From Clostridiales bacterium (GTDB lineage: Bacteria > Bacillota > Clostridia > Lachnospirales > Anaerotignaceae): a DNA stretch of 64,000 nt. Within the stretch, counting starts at the first letter, position 1. Each line of letters begins with the position of its first letter. The translations under genes and the position numbers were made by a program. The notes below the pieces were generated by a model. The model worked only from the letters and a program-made list of their open reading frames with translations. It was not told the origin of the DNA and searched no databases. The DNA is taken from NCBI GenBank assembly GCA_018364635.1, contig JAGZLR010000005.1:1-64000 (forward strand), given 5' to 3'. Positions 32,325 to 41,138 of the stretch are shown piece after piece.

Positions 32325-33560
32325 ATGAAAAAAGATGCGGATGTAATTATTGTAGGCGGAGGCATGATGGGCCTTTCTTCGGCCTATTGGCTGACAAAAA
32401 AGGGAAAGAACGTGCTGGTTTTAGAAAAAACAGCAACTTTAGCTGCCGGCAGCAGCGGCGCTGGCGATGGACACATTTATCACAATACAAAAATGCCGGG
32501 ATATCACACCAATTTAGGTTTTACCGGCGGTGGGATGTATCCTGAGTTATTAAAGGATCTGGAGGATGACTGCGGTTTTACAGAGGGAAGTGGTTCCTAT
32601 CTGTTGTGCGACAATGAAGAGGAATACAACATTGTGGCGGCAGCGACGAAAAAAATGCAGGAAAGCGGCGCTGATATTTATATGCTGACAGGCGACGAGC
32701 TGCGTCAGAGAGAACCATACCTCTCCAAGCACATTTATGCGGCAAGCTACGCCCCAAGTGGCGGAAAAATCGATCCGTTTAAATTAGTTTTTGCCTACGC
32801 GCGCAAGGCCGAAGAGCGAGGCGCAACCATCTACTGTAACGCAGGCGTAGAGGAAGTTTTCATCGAAGACGGCAAGGCCGTTGGCGTAAAGACGCCAAAA
32901 GGCACATTTTACGGAGACTTTATTGTGGACGCCGCAGGAAGCTGGAGCGGTTTTTTAGGGAAACTTGCAGGGTTATATGTTCCAATCCGGCCACGGAAAG
33001 GTCAGATTGTGGTGACAGAGGCCTGTGCGCCTATGTTGAAAGGCCCTGTGACAACGGCCTCCAATTTCTGTGCAAAGCTACAGCCGGAACTGATGGGACT
33101 CTTTAGTAAAATGACGAAACAGTTGGGACATGGCGCAGCGCTGGAACAGTCAGAGGCAGGAACCATCCTCATCGGTGCCACCAACGAGTGGGATGATTTT
33201 GATAAGAGCAATACCATTGAGGCCATTGAATGGCTCATTGCCGAAGCGTGCCGTGAAATGCCGGCTTTAAAAAACTGCCACTTTATCCGCAGTTTTGCTG
33301 GATTTAGGCCATTTACGCCGGATCATCTGCCGATTGTCGGTACAACAGCCCATTTGGAAAACTATATCTTTGCCACAGGATTTGAGGGCGGCGGTTTGTC
33401 TTTAAACCCTGTCATTGGAAAAATGGTCAGTGAACTGATTTGTGGCGAAGAACTTTGTGTCACCAACGAACCACTTAGACCGGACCGTCTGGTGAAACCG
33501 TATCAAGAGGCAACGCCGGAAGAGATTGCTAAAAACTTGCCAAAGGGTATCGAAGGCTGA
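32325..33560 (+). CDS. FAD-dependent amine/amino-acid dehydrogenase, DadA/HcnC-like subunit
   Basis: This encodes 411 residues. The N-terminal FAD motif is DVIIVGGGMMGLSSAYWLTKKGKNVLVLEK (about 5-34). The C-terminal end has FRPFTPDHLPIVGTTAHLENYIFATGFEGGGLSLNP, typical of the DAO group (DadA, sarcosine oxidase beta, HcnC, hydroxyproline dehydrogenase LhpB). It oxidises the C-N bond of an amino acid or N-substituted amino acid. The next three genes give the 2Fe-2S, FAD and 4Fe-4S/BFD subunits. ATG 32325 follows GGGAAAGGAAATGTCT. Confidence 0.93.
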   Translation: MKKDADVIIVGGGMMGLSSAYWLTKKGKNVLVLEKTATLAAGSSGAGDGHIYHNTKMPGYHTNLGFTGGGMYPELLKDLEDDCGFTEGSGSYLLCDNEEEYNIVAAATKKMQESGADIYMLTGDELRQREPYLSKHIYAASYAPSGGKIDPFKLVFAYARKAEERGATIYCNAGVEEVFIEDGKAVGVKTPKGTFYGDFIVDAAGSWSGFLGKLAGLYVPIRPRKGQIVVTEACAPMLKGPVTTASNFCAKLQPELMGLFSKMTKQLGHGAALEQSEAGTILIGATNEWDDFDKSNTIEAIEWLIAEACREMPALKNCHFIRSFAGFRPFTPDHLPIVGTTAHLENYIFATGFEGGGLSLNPVIGKMVSELICGEELCVTNEPLRPDRLVKPYQEATPEEIAKNLPKGIEG

Positions 33561-33575
33561 AAGGAGAGCAGGAAT

Positions 33576-33914
33576 ATGGAGGAATTGAGGGTCGTAAACC
33601 ATCCAATTTTGGGCGCTTTACCCGAAAAAAAGACGGTGACTATTTACTATCAAGACCAGCCGATTCAGGCGATAGAAGGAGAGCCAATTGCAGCGGCATT
33701 ACTTGCAGCAGGCATCAAGGCTTTTCGTAAGACTGTACATAGACATGAACCAAGAGGTGTATTTTGCGCCATTGGCCGCTGCACTGACTGTATGATGATC
33801 GTCAACGGACAGCCAAACGTGAGAACATGCGTGACATTGGTGGAAGATGGTATGCGGCTGGAACCACAGGACGGATATGGCCGACAGAAGAATAACGGAG
33901 GTGAAGAACAATGA
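33576..33914 (+). CDS. (2Fe-2S)-binding subunit of the amine dehydrogenase, HcnA/LhpF-like
   Basis: This encodes 112 residues. The plant-type ferredoxin motif is Cys-x5-Cys-x2-Cys...Cys in CAIGRCTDCMMIVNGQPNVRTC, the usual pattern of HcnA and opine oxidase gamma subunits. It ends by overlapping the next gene by 4 bases (ATGA). It transfers electrons between the two flavin subunits. Confidence 0.93.
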   Translation: MEELRVVNHPILGALPEKKTVTIYYQDQPIQAIEGEPIAAALLAAGIKAFRKTVHRHEPRGVFCAIGRCTDCMMIVNGQPNVRTCVTLVEDGMRLEPQDGYGRQKNNGGEEQ

Positions 33915-35032
33915 AAAAAATCTCCACGGAAATCGCTGTCATTGGCGCCGGTCCAGCAGGATTATGCGCCGCTATTGAGGCAAGTAAATTGGGGGCGAAA
34001 GTTACCTTAATCGATGAAAATCCATTGCCTGGGGGACAGCTTTTTAAACAGATTCATAAATTTTTTGGTTCAAAAGAGCATTTAGCCGGTGTCAGAGGTT
34101 ATGAGATTGGGCGGCAGCTGTTGGAAGAATTGGAAAAAAGCGACGCAGATGTCATGTTAAACAGTACTGCCTACGGCGTTTTTCGAGGTAACACCATTGG
34201 CGTCGTTCAAAAGAATCAACACTATGCCATTGAGGCGAAAAAAATTATTCTCGCCGCCGGCGGCAAGGAAAACTATATGGATTTTCCTGGAAGCACACTG
34301 CCAGGCGTTATGGGCGCCGGCGCAGCACAGACAATGATTAACGTCAATAGAGTGCTGCCTGGAAAACGGATTGTAATGTTGGGCTCCGGCAATGTCGGAC
34401 TCATTGTCTCCTATCAGCTGATGCAGGCAGGTGCTAAGGTGGAGGCGTTAGTGGAGGCTGCGCCGGCCATTGGGGGCTATGGTGTTCATGCCGGAAAAAT
34501 ACGCCGTGCAGGCGTTCCGATTTTAACATCCCACACCATCAAGGAAGTTTATGGCGACGGAAAAGTAGAGGGGGTTATCATCGCCAAAGTGGATGAGAAA
34601 TTCCAGCCGATTCCGCAGACAGAGCGTGCCATTGCCGCTGATACAGTCTGTCTTGCCGTTGGTTTAAATCCAATGACAGAACTTGCCCATATGGCAGGGT
34701 GTGAGTTTACGTTTATTCCGGCATTAGGCGGACATGTGCCAATGCATGATGACAATATGGCGACAACTGCGGAGGGCATTTATGTTGCCGGCGATATTAC
34801 AGGGGTGGAGGAAGCGTCCTCTGCAATGGAAGAGGGAAAACTTGCAGGCATCGCCGCCGCGGCTAAGTTAGGCTATTTGGGAAAAGATGAGGCGGAAAAA
34901 CTTAAAAATGAAGTGCAGGTACGTCTATCGGCTCTGAGAACAGGCATTTTTGGCGAAAAACGTCAGAAGGCAAAGACGGAACAGATGGGGCGGATGGAAG
35001 CGTATTTGAAAGAGAAAGGGGCGAATGCATGA
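33911..35032 (+). CDS. NAD(P)/FAD-dependent oxidoreductase, HcnB/LhpE-like subunit
   Basis: This encodes 373 residues. FAD motif IAVIGAGPAGLCAAIEASKLGAKVTLIDE (about 8-36) and the second dinucleotide motif IVMLGSGNVGLIVSYQLMQAGAKVEALVEA (about 151-180); C-terminal GIYVAGDITGVEEASSAMEEGKLAG. It is the thioredoxin-reductase-like subunit that passes electrons on. The C-terminal [2Fe-2S] BFD domain normally present in HcnB is missing and instead sits on the next gene product. It overlaps that gene by 4 bases. Confidence 0.93.
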   Translation: MKKISTEIAVIGAGPAGLCAAIEASKLGAKVTLIDENPLPGGQLFKQIHKFFGSKEHLAGVRGYEIGRQLLEELEKSDADVMLNSTAYGVFRGNTIGVVQKNQHYAIEAKKIILAAGGKENYMDFPGSTLPGVMGAGAAQTMINVNRVLPGKRIVMLGSGNVGLIVSYQLMQAGAKVEALVEAAPAIGGYGVHAGKIRRAGVPILTSHTIKEVYGDGKVEGVIIAKVDEKFQPIPQTERAIAADTVCLAVGLNPMTELAHMAGCEFTFIPALGGHVPMHDDNMATTAEGIYVAGDITGVEEASSAMEEGKLAGIAAAAKLGYLGKDEAEKLKNEVQVRLSALRTGIFGEKRQKAKTEQMGRMEAYLKEKGANA

Positions 35033-35853
35033 TGAAAGAAGGCGTGCGCTATACTGGAATCCCAAGTGCGGAGGAACTAAGTCATAGTTTTGGAATCCCA
35101 AGTGAAGAGCGAATGAAGCGGGGAAGAGTGGCTGTGATTGAGTGCGTTCAGGAAATTCCATGTAATCCATGCGAAGGCACCTGCCCTTTTGGTGCTATTA
35201 AAATTGGCAATCCTATCACCAATTTGCCTCATCTAGATGAGGACAAATGCACCGGCTGCGGCACATGCGTTGCCATGTGTCCTGGACAGGCAATTTTTTT
35301 GGTCAATGCTGCGTATTCTGAGACGGAAGGGGAAGTTTCTTTTCCTTTTGAATACCTGCCTGTTCCGAAAATAGGTGATGAAGTGGACGCAGTCAACCGC
35401 GGGGGAGAAGTGGTGTGCAAAGGCAGGGTGACAAGTGTGAAAAACCCTGTGGCGTATAAAAATACGTGTGTTGTGACAATTGCTGTGCCGAAAGAGTATA
35501 TCAATGAAGTGCGCAGCATCAAACGGGTGGAAGGCTTTGCTTCCGAGACAGCGCCTGAAAAAAAGGAGCGTGCAAGTCAGCTGATCTGCCGTTGTGAGGA
35601 ATTGACAAGGGGAGACATTGAAAAAGCTATTGACGAAGGGGCTACAACCATTGACGGTATCAAACGCCGCACCCGTGCCGGTATGGGGCTTTGTCAGGGA
35701 AAAAGCTGCGAGCGTTTGGTAGCACGTATTCTATCGGAGAAATTAGGCCGGCCGTTAGCAGAATTTTTGCCTGCTACCTATCGCGCCCCTGTGCGCCCGA
35801 TTTCTATGGGCGTCATTGCAGATAATTGTGAGGAAGAAAATAAGATGGAGTAA
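35029..35853 (+). CDS. 4Fe-4S ferredoxin fused to a BFD-like [2Fe-2S] domain
   Basis: This encodes 274 residues. Near residues 45-90 it has two 4Fe-4S motifs (CNPCEGTCPFGAI and CTGCGTCVAMCPGQAI). The C-terminal third (about 187-240) is a BFD-type domain with CRCEE...GLCQGKSC, the part usually at the end of HcnB. The middle strand domain (about 95-180) is unassigned. With the preceding three genes it looks like the electron outlet of a membrane-free amine dehydrogenase adapted to an anaerobe, perhaps feeding ferredoxin or a flavoprotein. Confidence 0.88.
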   Translation: MMKEGVRYTGIPSAEELSHSFGIPSEERMKRGRVAVIECVQEIPCNPCEGTCPFGAIKIGNPITNLPHLDEDKCTGCGTCVAMCPGQAIFLVNAAYSETEGEVSFPFEYLPVPKIGDEVDAVNRGGEVVCKGRVTSVKNPVAYKNTCVVTIAVPKEYINEVRSIKRVEGFASETAPEKKERASQLICRCEELTRGDIEKAIDEGATTIDGIKRRTRAGMGLCQGKSCERLVARILSEKLGRPLAEFLPATYRAPVRPISMGVIADNCEEENKME

Positions 35854-35870
35854 AAAAAGGAGGAAGCAGT

Positions 35871-36293
35871 ATGAAACGAGAGTATTTGGACTATGAAAAA
35901 CGCCAGGCGATGATTGAGTATTTAATCAACCGCGCCACAGAGGCAGGAAAGCCTCTGACTGTAGCTTTCGTAGACGAGTCGCGGACTGTGATTTCTGTGA
36001 CAATGATGGATGGTATGGCTTCAAGAAGTGTAGGGATTGTCAGTAAAAAAGCGTATACTGCTGCCTTCATGGGCCGGCGCACGGCGGACTGGTGGGCACA
36101 GATGAAAAAGCTTGGAATCGGCAATGAGGCTATGGGGGACCCGCAGCTATTGACCTATCTTCCAGGGGGCACGCCAATTTTTACGGCAGACGGCGATCTT
36201 TTAGGCGCTATTGGCGTCAGCGGCTGGACAATGGAAGAGGACCAGATGCTGGCGGACGAAGCGGTAGCATATTTACAGGACATCCAGAAATAA
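35871..36293 (+). CDS. GlcG/HbpS-family protein (DUF336)
   Basis: This encodes 140 residues; ATG 35871 has AAAGGAGGAAGCAGT upstream. The AGKPLTVAFVDESRTVISVTMMDG, KKAYTAAFMGRRTADW and GDLLGAIGVSGWTMEEDQMLADEAV blocks are characteristic of GlcG/HbpS proteins, often encoded within operons for glycolate, glycerol and amine degradation. Their exact role is unknown (cofactor or substrate binding). Confidence 0.9.
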   Translation: MKREYLDYEKRQAMIEYLINRATEAGKPLTVAFVDESRTVISVTMMDGMASRSVGIVSKKAYTAAFMGRRTADWWAQMKKLGIGNEAMGDPQLLTYLPGGTPIFTADGDLLGAIGVSGWTMEEDQMLADEAVAYLQDIQK

Positions 36294-36377
36294 CAAACGT
36301 TAAAACTAAGAATTTCATTGATTTAGAAAGAAGGCATTGTTGGCGCAAAGCAGTATTCTAGGAAAGGGGTTCTAGTT

Positions 36378-37757
36378 ATGGTTAAGGTTATCATTCCTCT
36401 GTTGGTATTGATTGGAATCGTTGTCATAAAAAAGATACCAGTCATTGGCGGAAAAGTTCATTGGGCGCTTTTGATCTCCGGCGCAGTCGCTTTGTTGACT
36501 GCGGGCATTTATAACCCGATGGCATGGGTGAGCGCTTATATTGATGGTCTGGATCGGCTCTCTTGGGTTATCTTAATTGCAATTTTTGGAAGTATCTATG
36601 CGGAAACGCAAATTGCAATGGGTACGATGGATGTCGTTTTAGGCGCAAGCCGTTCGGCCTTTGGTCATTCGCCCAAGGGACTGTATATTGCCGGTATGAT
36701 TACATTGATTCTGTTTGGGTCATTGCTGGGAGAAGGTCTTTCCGCAGCCTGCGTTGTAGGTGTTTTGATTATTCCACCGCTCATTGACTTGGGCATGGAG
36801 CCGGAACAGGTGTCTGCATCTTTGGTGCTGGGCGGGCTTTTAGGTTCTCTCTGTCCGCCAATGACAAACGCCATTGTGCTTTCTTCCTCCCTCTGTGGTG
36901 CCAATTACAATGAAGTGCTCAAATGGTCCTTTTTGACAGTTCCTTTCTGCTGTATTGTTATTGTTTCTTTTTATGCATTCCGCTGGATTAAAATTAAATC
37001 TTTGCCGGAGCATCTGATTCCAAAGGAAAAAGCTGGTACAATCCTCAAAAATGGTTTTGTGAAGCTTGTGCCTATGCTCACCTTAGTCCTCATTATGATT
37101 CTTGCTTATGGTCTATGGAATAGTTCTGTAAATACCAATGTCATTACATATCTTTGGGGCTGGCTGCAAAGTCTTGTGGCAGAGATTCCTTTTGTCAGCG
37201 GTCTTGGCAATATGATTGTTCTTTCTCTGCTCACAGTGACAATTATCGCCTGCTGCTTTAAGAGTACAAGACAGGTAGGGATCGGCACAGTCATTAAAAA
37301 CGGCTGGAAAAAATATTTGCCTTGCGGCGCTGTTCATCTGTGCTGTGCACTCATGTTAGGTGGATTCTATGCCGCTGGTTATATCGACATTATTGCAGAA
37401 TGGGCGGCAACCCTCAACACCCATATGCTGAAAATCGGCGGCGCGGCGTCCATGGGACTGATGGGTATGATTACAGGAAGCCAATCTACGACACAAAATG
37501 TTGTGTTAAGTTTCTTTGGTCCAGCTCTTGTGGCCACAGGAATGACGCCGGAAAGCGCAGCTCTTGCGGGAGCTCATATCGCAATGGGCAGCCAGGCATT
37601 CCCTCCAACAGACCTTTGTACGATCGTTGTGGCACCGTTGGTTGCCGGTGTTATTGGCAAAGACTGTGATTATGTGAAATCAATGATGAAATCGTTACCA
37701 GGATTTTTGTTCTTATTTGGGTTTGGTGTTCTATTGTTGTTTGTAAACTTTGCTTAG
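36378..37757 (+). CDS. NhaC-family antiporter, probable substrate uptake
   Basis: This encodes 459 residues with about 11-12 membrane helices. LLGEGLSAACVVGVLIIPPLIDLGMEPEQVSASLVLGG and the later GSQSTTQNVVLSFFGPALVATGMTPESAALAGAHIAMGSQAFPPTDL are typical of the NhaC/MleN group, Na+/H+ or organic-acid antiporters. In this operon it probably imports the substrate or exports a product. GAAAGGGGTTCTAGTT precedes ATG 36378. Confidence 0.88.
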   Translation: MVKVIIPLLVLIGIVVIKKIPVIGGKVHWALLISGAVALLTAGIYNPMAWVSAYIDGLDRLSWVILIAIFGSIYAETQIAMGTMDVVLGASRSAFGHSPKGLYIAGMITLILFGSLLGEGLSAACVVGVLIIPPLIDLGMEPEQVSASLVLGGLLGSLCPPMTNAIVLSSSLCGANYNEVLKWSFLTVPFCCIVIVSFYAFRWIKIKSLPEHLIPKEKAGTILKNGFVKLVPMLTLVLIMILAYGLWNSSVNTNVITYLWGWLQSLVAEIPFVSGLGNMIVLSLLTVTIIACCFKSTRQVGIGTVIKNGWKKYLPCGAVHLCCALMLGGFYAAGYIDIIAEWAATLNTHMLKIGGAASMGLMGMITGSQSTTQNVVLSFFGPALVATGMTPESAALAGAHIAMGSQAFPPTDLCTIVVAPLVAGVIGKDCDYVKSMMKSLPGFLFLFGFGVLLLFVNFA

Positions 37758-37781
37758 AGATAGAAAAGGAGGACAGAGGCT

Positions 37782-38507
37782 ATGGCGACAGTCTATGGAA
37801 ACACCACAAACTATGGTCAAAAAATAGGAATTTTAATGCTCAGCACCCATTTCCCTAGAGTGCCGGGGGATATTGGAAATGCCACAAGCTTCCCATTTCC
37901 CGTTGTCTATCGCACCATCAAGGAAGCGACAGCGGAAACAGTGGTAAATCAGGGAAATCCAGCGCTCATTGAGCCGTTTTGCGAAGCTGCAAGACAGCTG
38001 GAAGCGGAGGGCTGTCAGTGTATTGTCACAAGCTGCGGGTTTATGGCAATCTTCCATCGAGAGCTTGCGGCGGCAGTCCAAATACCAGTCATCGCTTCCA
38101 GCCTGCTTCAGGCCCGCCTGGTAAGCGCAATGCTTGGGCCAAAGAAAAAAGTGGGAATACTTACGGCCAAGGCTTCCGCATTGGGGGAAAAACATTTCGC
38201 GGGGGTTGGCATCACGGATGTGGATAAAGTTGTTTACGGCATTGAGGACACAGCGTTTGGTAAGACATTTTTTGACGACACAAATTACATTGATTTCGAT
38301 TTGGCGGAAGCAGAGATGGTAAAGGTGGCCAAACAGATGGTGGCAGAAAACCCTGATGTGGGCGCTATCGTTTTGGAATGCACCAATATGCCGCCGTTTA
38401 AAAAGGCCATTCAGGAAGCCACAGGCCTGCCTGTCTTTGATATCATTGGATTGATAAAATATGTGCATGACGCCGTAGTCCCTAGCGGCTATCTCGGCTA
38501 TATGTAA
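37782..38507 (+). CDS. Asp/Glu/hydantoin racemase-superfamily protein
   Basis: This encodes 241 residues. The two catalytic-type cysteines are in VTSCGFMAI (about Cys86) and LECTNMPPF (about Cys204), with the family end GLPVFDIIGLIKYVHDA. Enzymes of this fold invert or cleave alpha-carbon centres without cofactors. It may set the substrate stereochemistry before the dehydrogenase. It lies 24 bases after the antiporter. Confidence 0.88.
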   Translation: MATVYGNTTNYGQKIGILMLSTHFPRVPGDIGNATSFPFPVVYRTIKEATAETVVNQGNPALIEPFCEAARQLEAEGCQCIVTSCGFMAIFHRELAAAVQIPVIASSLLQARLVSAMLGPKKKVGILTAKASALGEKHFAGVGITDVDKVVYGIEDTAFGKTFFDDTNYIDFDLAEAEMVKVAKQMVAENPDVGAIVLECTNMPPFKKAIQEATGLPVFDIIGLIKYVHDAVVPSGYLGYM

Positions 38508-38531
38508 ATTTTAACCATAAGGAGATATGCT

Positions 38532-39725
38532 ATGAAAATTGTCAGTATAGACGTATTCGATTTCGCAAAATGCTTAGATTATGAAGACTGCGCGCCGATT
38601 TGCATACGAATTAACACCGATGAAGGTATTTGTGGTTTTGGGGAGGTAGGTTTAGCCTATGGCAATGCCCATCATGCAGGCGTAGCAATCATCAAAGATT
38701 TTGGACAGCTGATTTTGGGGATGGACCCGTTAAATGCAGAGGCAATCCGTGAAAAACTGTTCCGCACAACTTTTTGGGGCATGGGCGGCGGCACTATCAT
38801 CAGTGCCGGTATGAGCGCCATTGATATTGCGCTTTGGGATATCAAAGGAAAATATTATCATATGCCTGTTTATCAAATGCTGGGAGGAAAGACCAACGAA
38901 CGACTGCGGGCTTATGCCAGCCAAATTCAGTTTGATTGGGACAAAGAGGACCGCAATCTAAACGACCCGTCAGAGTATGCCCTCGCTGCAAAAAAAGCCA
39001 TGGCTCAGGGCTATACGGCGGTGAAAGTTGACCCTGTGGGCGTGGCACAAAGCGGCAGATGGCAGAGATTACAGCAGGACGCCGACTGGAGACTGCGGGG
39101 GCAGCTGCCGCAAAATGTGCTGAAGCTTGTCAGAGCGCGGCTGGAGGCTATCCGTGAACTCAGCAGTGATTTAGATATTATTATTGAACTGCATTCCTTT
39201 ACAGACACAAGCACAGCCATTCAGCTGGCAAACTATGTGGATGACCTGAACATTATGTACTATGAGGAGCCGGTACATCCTCTCAATCCTGTCTCTATGC
39301 GGGAAATCAAAGAAAAGATAAAAATTCCAATCGCTTCCGGCGAACGGATTTATACAAGGCTTGGATACCGCCCATTTTTTGAAAATCGGTCCCTCAGCGT
39401 CATCCAGCCAGATGTCTGCCTCTGCGGCGGTATTTCTGAGACAAAAAAGATCTGTGATATGGCTGATACCTATGATGTAAAGGTACAGGTGCATGTTTGC
39501 GGCGGTCCTATCTCCACCGCAGCCGCCCTCCATGTGGAGACTGCCATTCCGAATTTCTTGATTCATGAGGAACACTCCTATGCGATCAAAGAGGGGTTAA
39601 GACAGACCTGTCTATATGATTATCTGCCGGAGGACGGCTACCTTACAGCGCCGTCTCTACCAGGAATCGGTCAGGAGATCACGCCGCAGACGATGGAAAA
39701 AACTTTCGTCTACACCGTAAAATAA
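38532..39725 (+). CDS. Enolase-superfamily dehydratase/racemase (MR subgroup)
   Basis: This encodes 397 residues. N-terminal capping domain (about 1-130) and C-terminal barrel: the acid/base segment AVKVDPVG, metal ligands in IIELHSF, YYEEPVHP and IASGERIY, and the His loop KVQVHVCGGPIS. The ELH and EEP/GER ligands fit mandelate-racemase-type acid sugar dehydratases (ManD/RspA-like). It probably dehydrates or epimerises a hydroxy acid. Substrate not determinable from sequence. Confidence 0.88.
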   Translation: MKIVSIDVFDFAKCLDYEDCAPICIRINTDEGICGFGEVGLAYGNAHHAGVAIIKDFGQLILGMDPLNAEAIREKLFRTTFWGMGGGTIISAGMSAIDIALWDIKGKYYHMPVYQMLGGKTNERLRAYASQIQFDWDKEDRNLNDPSEYALAAKKAMAQGYTAVKVDPVGVAQSGRWQRLQQDADWRLRGQLPQNVLKLVRARLEAIRELSSDLDIIIELHSFTDTSTAIQLANYVDDLNIMYYEEPVHPLNPVSMREIKEKIKIPIASGERIYTRLGYRPFFENRSLSVIQPDVCLCGGISETKKICDMADTYDVKVQVHVCGGPISTAAALHVETAIPNFLIHEEHSYAIKEGLRQTCLYDYLPEDGYLTAPSLPGIGQEITPQTMEKTFVYTVK

Positions 39726-39733
39726 AAAGATAC

Positions 39734-39766
39734 CCACGGGGAGGCCATTGCCCCTCGTGGCTTTTT
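39734..39766 (+). terminator. Terminator between the dehydratase and the lyase genes
   Basis: CCACGGGG pairs with CCCCTCGTGG (one G-U, one bulge) and is followed by CTTTTTAC. The methionine gamma-lyase gene 36 bases later may thus be a separate or attenuated unit. Confidence 0.7.
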
Positions 39767-39802
39767 ACAATCGAATTTATATAGGAAAGGGAAGGAAGCA
39801 AT

Positions 39803-40990
39803 ATGAGTCATAACTATTCAGAAGCTACGATTGTCGTACACGGCAATCATGTAAAAAATGCCCAGGGGGCTCTTGCAACCCCGATTTATCAGACATCTAC
39901 GTTTGTTTTTGACACAGCGGAACAGGGAGGACGCCGGTTCGCAGGAAAAGAAGATGGGTTTATTTACTCCCGTCTCGGAAACCCGACTACCAATGTGCTG
40001 GAACAAAAAGTCGCCCTGTTGGAAGGGGCGGAGGACTGCGTTGCTTTTTCCTCCGGCATGGGCGCTATTTCAGGTACGCTTTTCAGTCTCCTCAGTGCAG
40101 GAGAGCACTTATTGGCAGATAAAACGCTCTACGGCTGTACGTTTTCTCTGATAAACGAGTCTCTTCCTAGATTTGGTATTGATGCAGAGTGTATTGATAT
40201 GTCTGATTTTGCACTGTTTCAAGCTTCCATGCGCAAAGATACAAAGATTGTCTATTTTGAGACTATCTCTAATCCAAGCATGAAGGTGATTGATATTGAG
40301 AGAGTCGCAGCTTATGCCCATGAAGTCAATCCTGACTGCCTTGTGGTGGTAGATAACACCTTTGCGACACCGCTATTGGTAAAACCTTTGGCTTTGGGGG
40401 CAGACATTGTCGTCCATTCCGCTACAAAATACTTAAACGGCCACGGCGATGTGGTTGCAGGATTTTCTGCCGGAAGAAAAGAGATCATCGATAGGGTACG
40501 GTCTGTGGGACTGAAAGATATCACAGGGGCAGTGATGGGACCACAGGAAGCGTTTCTTATTTTAAGAGGATTAAAGACATTGAAAGTACGGATGGATGCT
40601 GTCTGTGACGCAACGGAAAAAGTAGCGGCTTATCTGAAACAGGCGCCGGAGGTAGCGGCAGTGTATTATCCAGGATTTGAGGACAGCCCATATTATGAGA
40701 TAGCAAAAAAAGAGCTGAAACGTTTTGGCGGCATGATTTCTTTTGAGATGCACAGTTTTGAGCAGGCAAAGGCCGTACTCAACAATGTAAAACTTTGCGC
40801 TCTAGCTGTAAGTTTAGGTGATTGTGAAACACTCATTCAGCATCCGGCGTCTATGACCCACTCTATGTGTACAAAAGAAGAGATTGAGGCGGCAGGATTT
40901 TCTGACCGACTGATCCGGCTTTCTGTTGGCCTGGAAGATGCAGAGGACATTATTGCAGATTTGAAACAGGCGTTTGCAGCAGCAAAATAA
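39803..40990 (+). CDS. mgl: Methionine gamma-lyase (PLP)
   Basis: This encodes 395 residues. PLP lysine stands in HSATKYLNGHGDVV. LYGCTFSL carries the Cys that separates methionine gamma-lyase from cystathionine lyases, and the active-site Tyr is within IYSRLGNPTTN. It cleaves methionine to methanethiol, ammonia and 2-oxobutyrate, and can also act on homocysteine. Being next to the catabolic operon, it may process a sulfur-containing product, but a separate role is possible. ATG 39803 follows GGAAAGGGAAGGAAGCAAT. Confidence 0.92.
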   Translation: MSHNYSEATIVVHGNHVKNAQGALATPIYQTSTFVFDTAEQGGRRFAGKEDGFIYSRLGNPTTNVLEQKVALLEGAEDCVAFSSGMGAISGTLFSLLSAGEHLLADKTLYGCTFSLINESLPRFGIDAECIDMSDFALFQASMRKDTKIVYFETISNPSMKVIDIERVAAYAHEVNPDCLVVVDNTFATPLLVKPLALGADIVVHSATKYLNGHGDVVAGFSAGRKEIIDRVRSVGLKDITGAVMGPQEAFLILRGLKTLKVRMDAVCDATEKVAAYLKQAPEVAAVYYPGFEDSPYYEIAKKELKRFGGMISFEMHSFEQAKAVLNNVKLCALAVSLGDCETLIQHPASMTHSMCTKEEIEAAGFSDRLIRLSVGLEDAEDIIADLKQAFAAAK

Positions 40991-40996
40991 AAAAGA

Positions 40997-41029
40997 AAAA
41001 CAGCCTTCCCTGGGGAGGGCTGTTTTTTT
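40997..41029 (+). terminator. Rho-independent terminator of mgl
   Basis: AAAACAGCCTTCCC pairs with GGGAGGGCTGTTTT, followed by T. Confidence 0.88.
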
Positions 41030-41138
41030 CACGGGATTCGGTTGTCAAGGTGGAAGGGAATTTGATATAATGAGTTGACGTTCCTGCCGTCTTTTTTTTC
41101 AGACGTAGGATTGCAGGCGCGTGAGAAGGAGAATTTTG

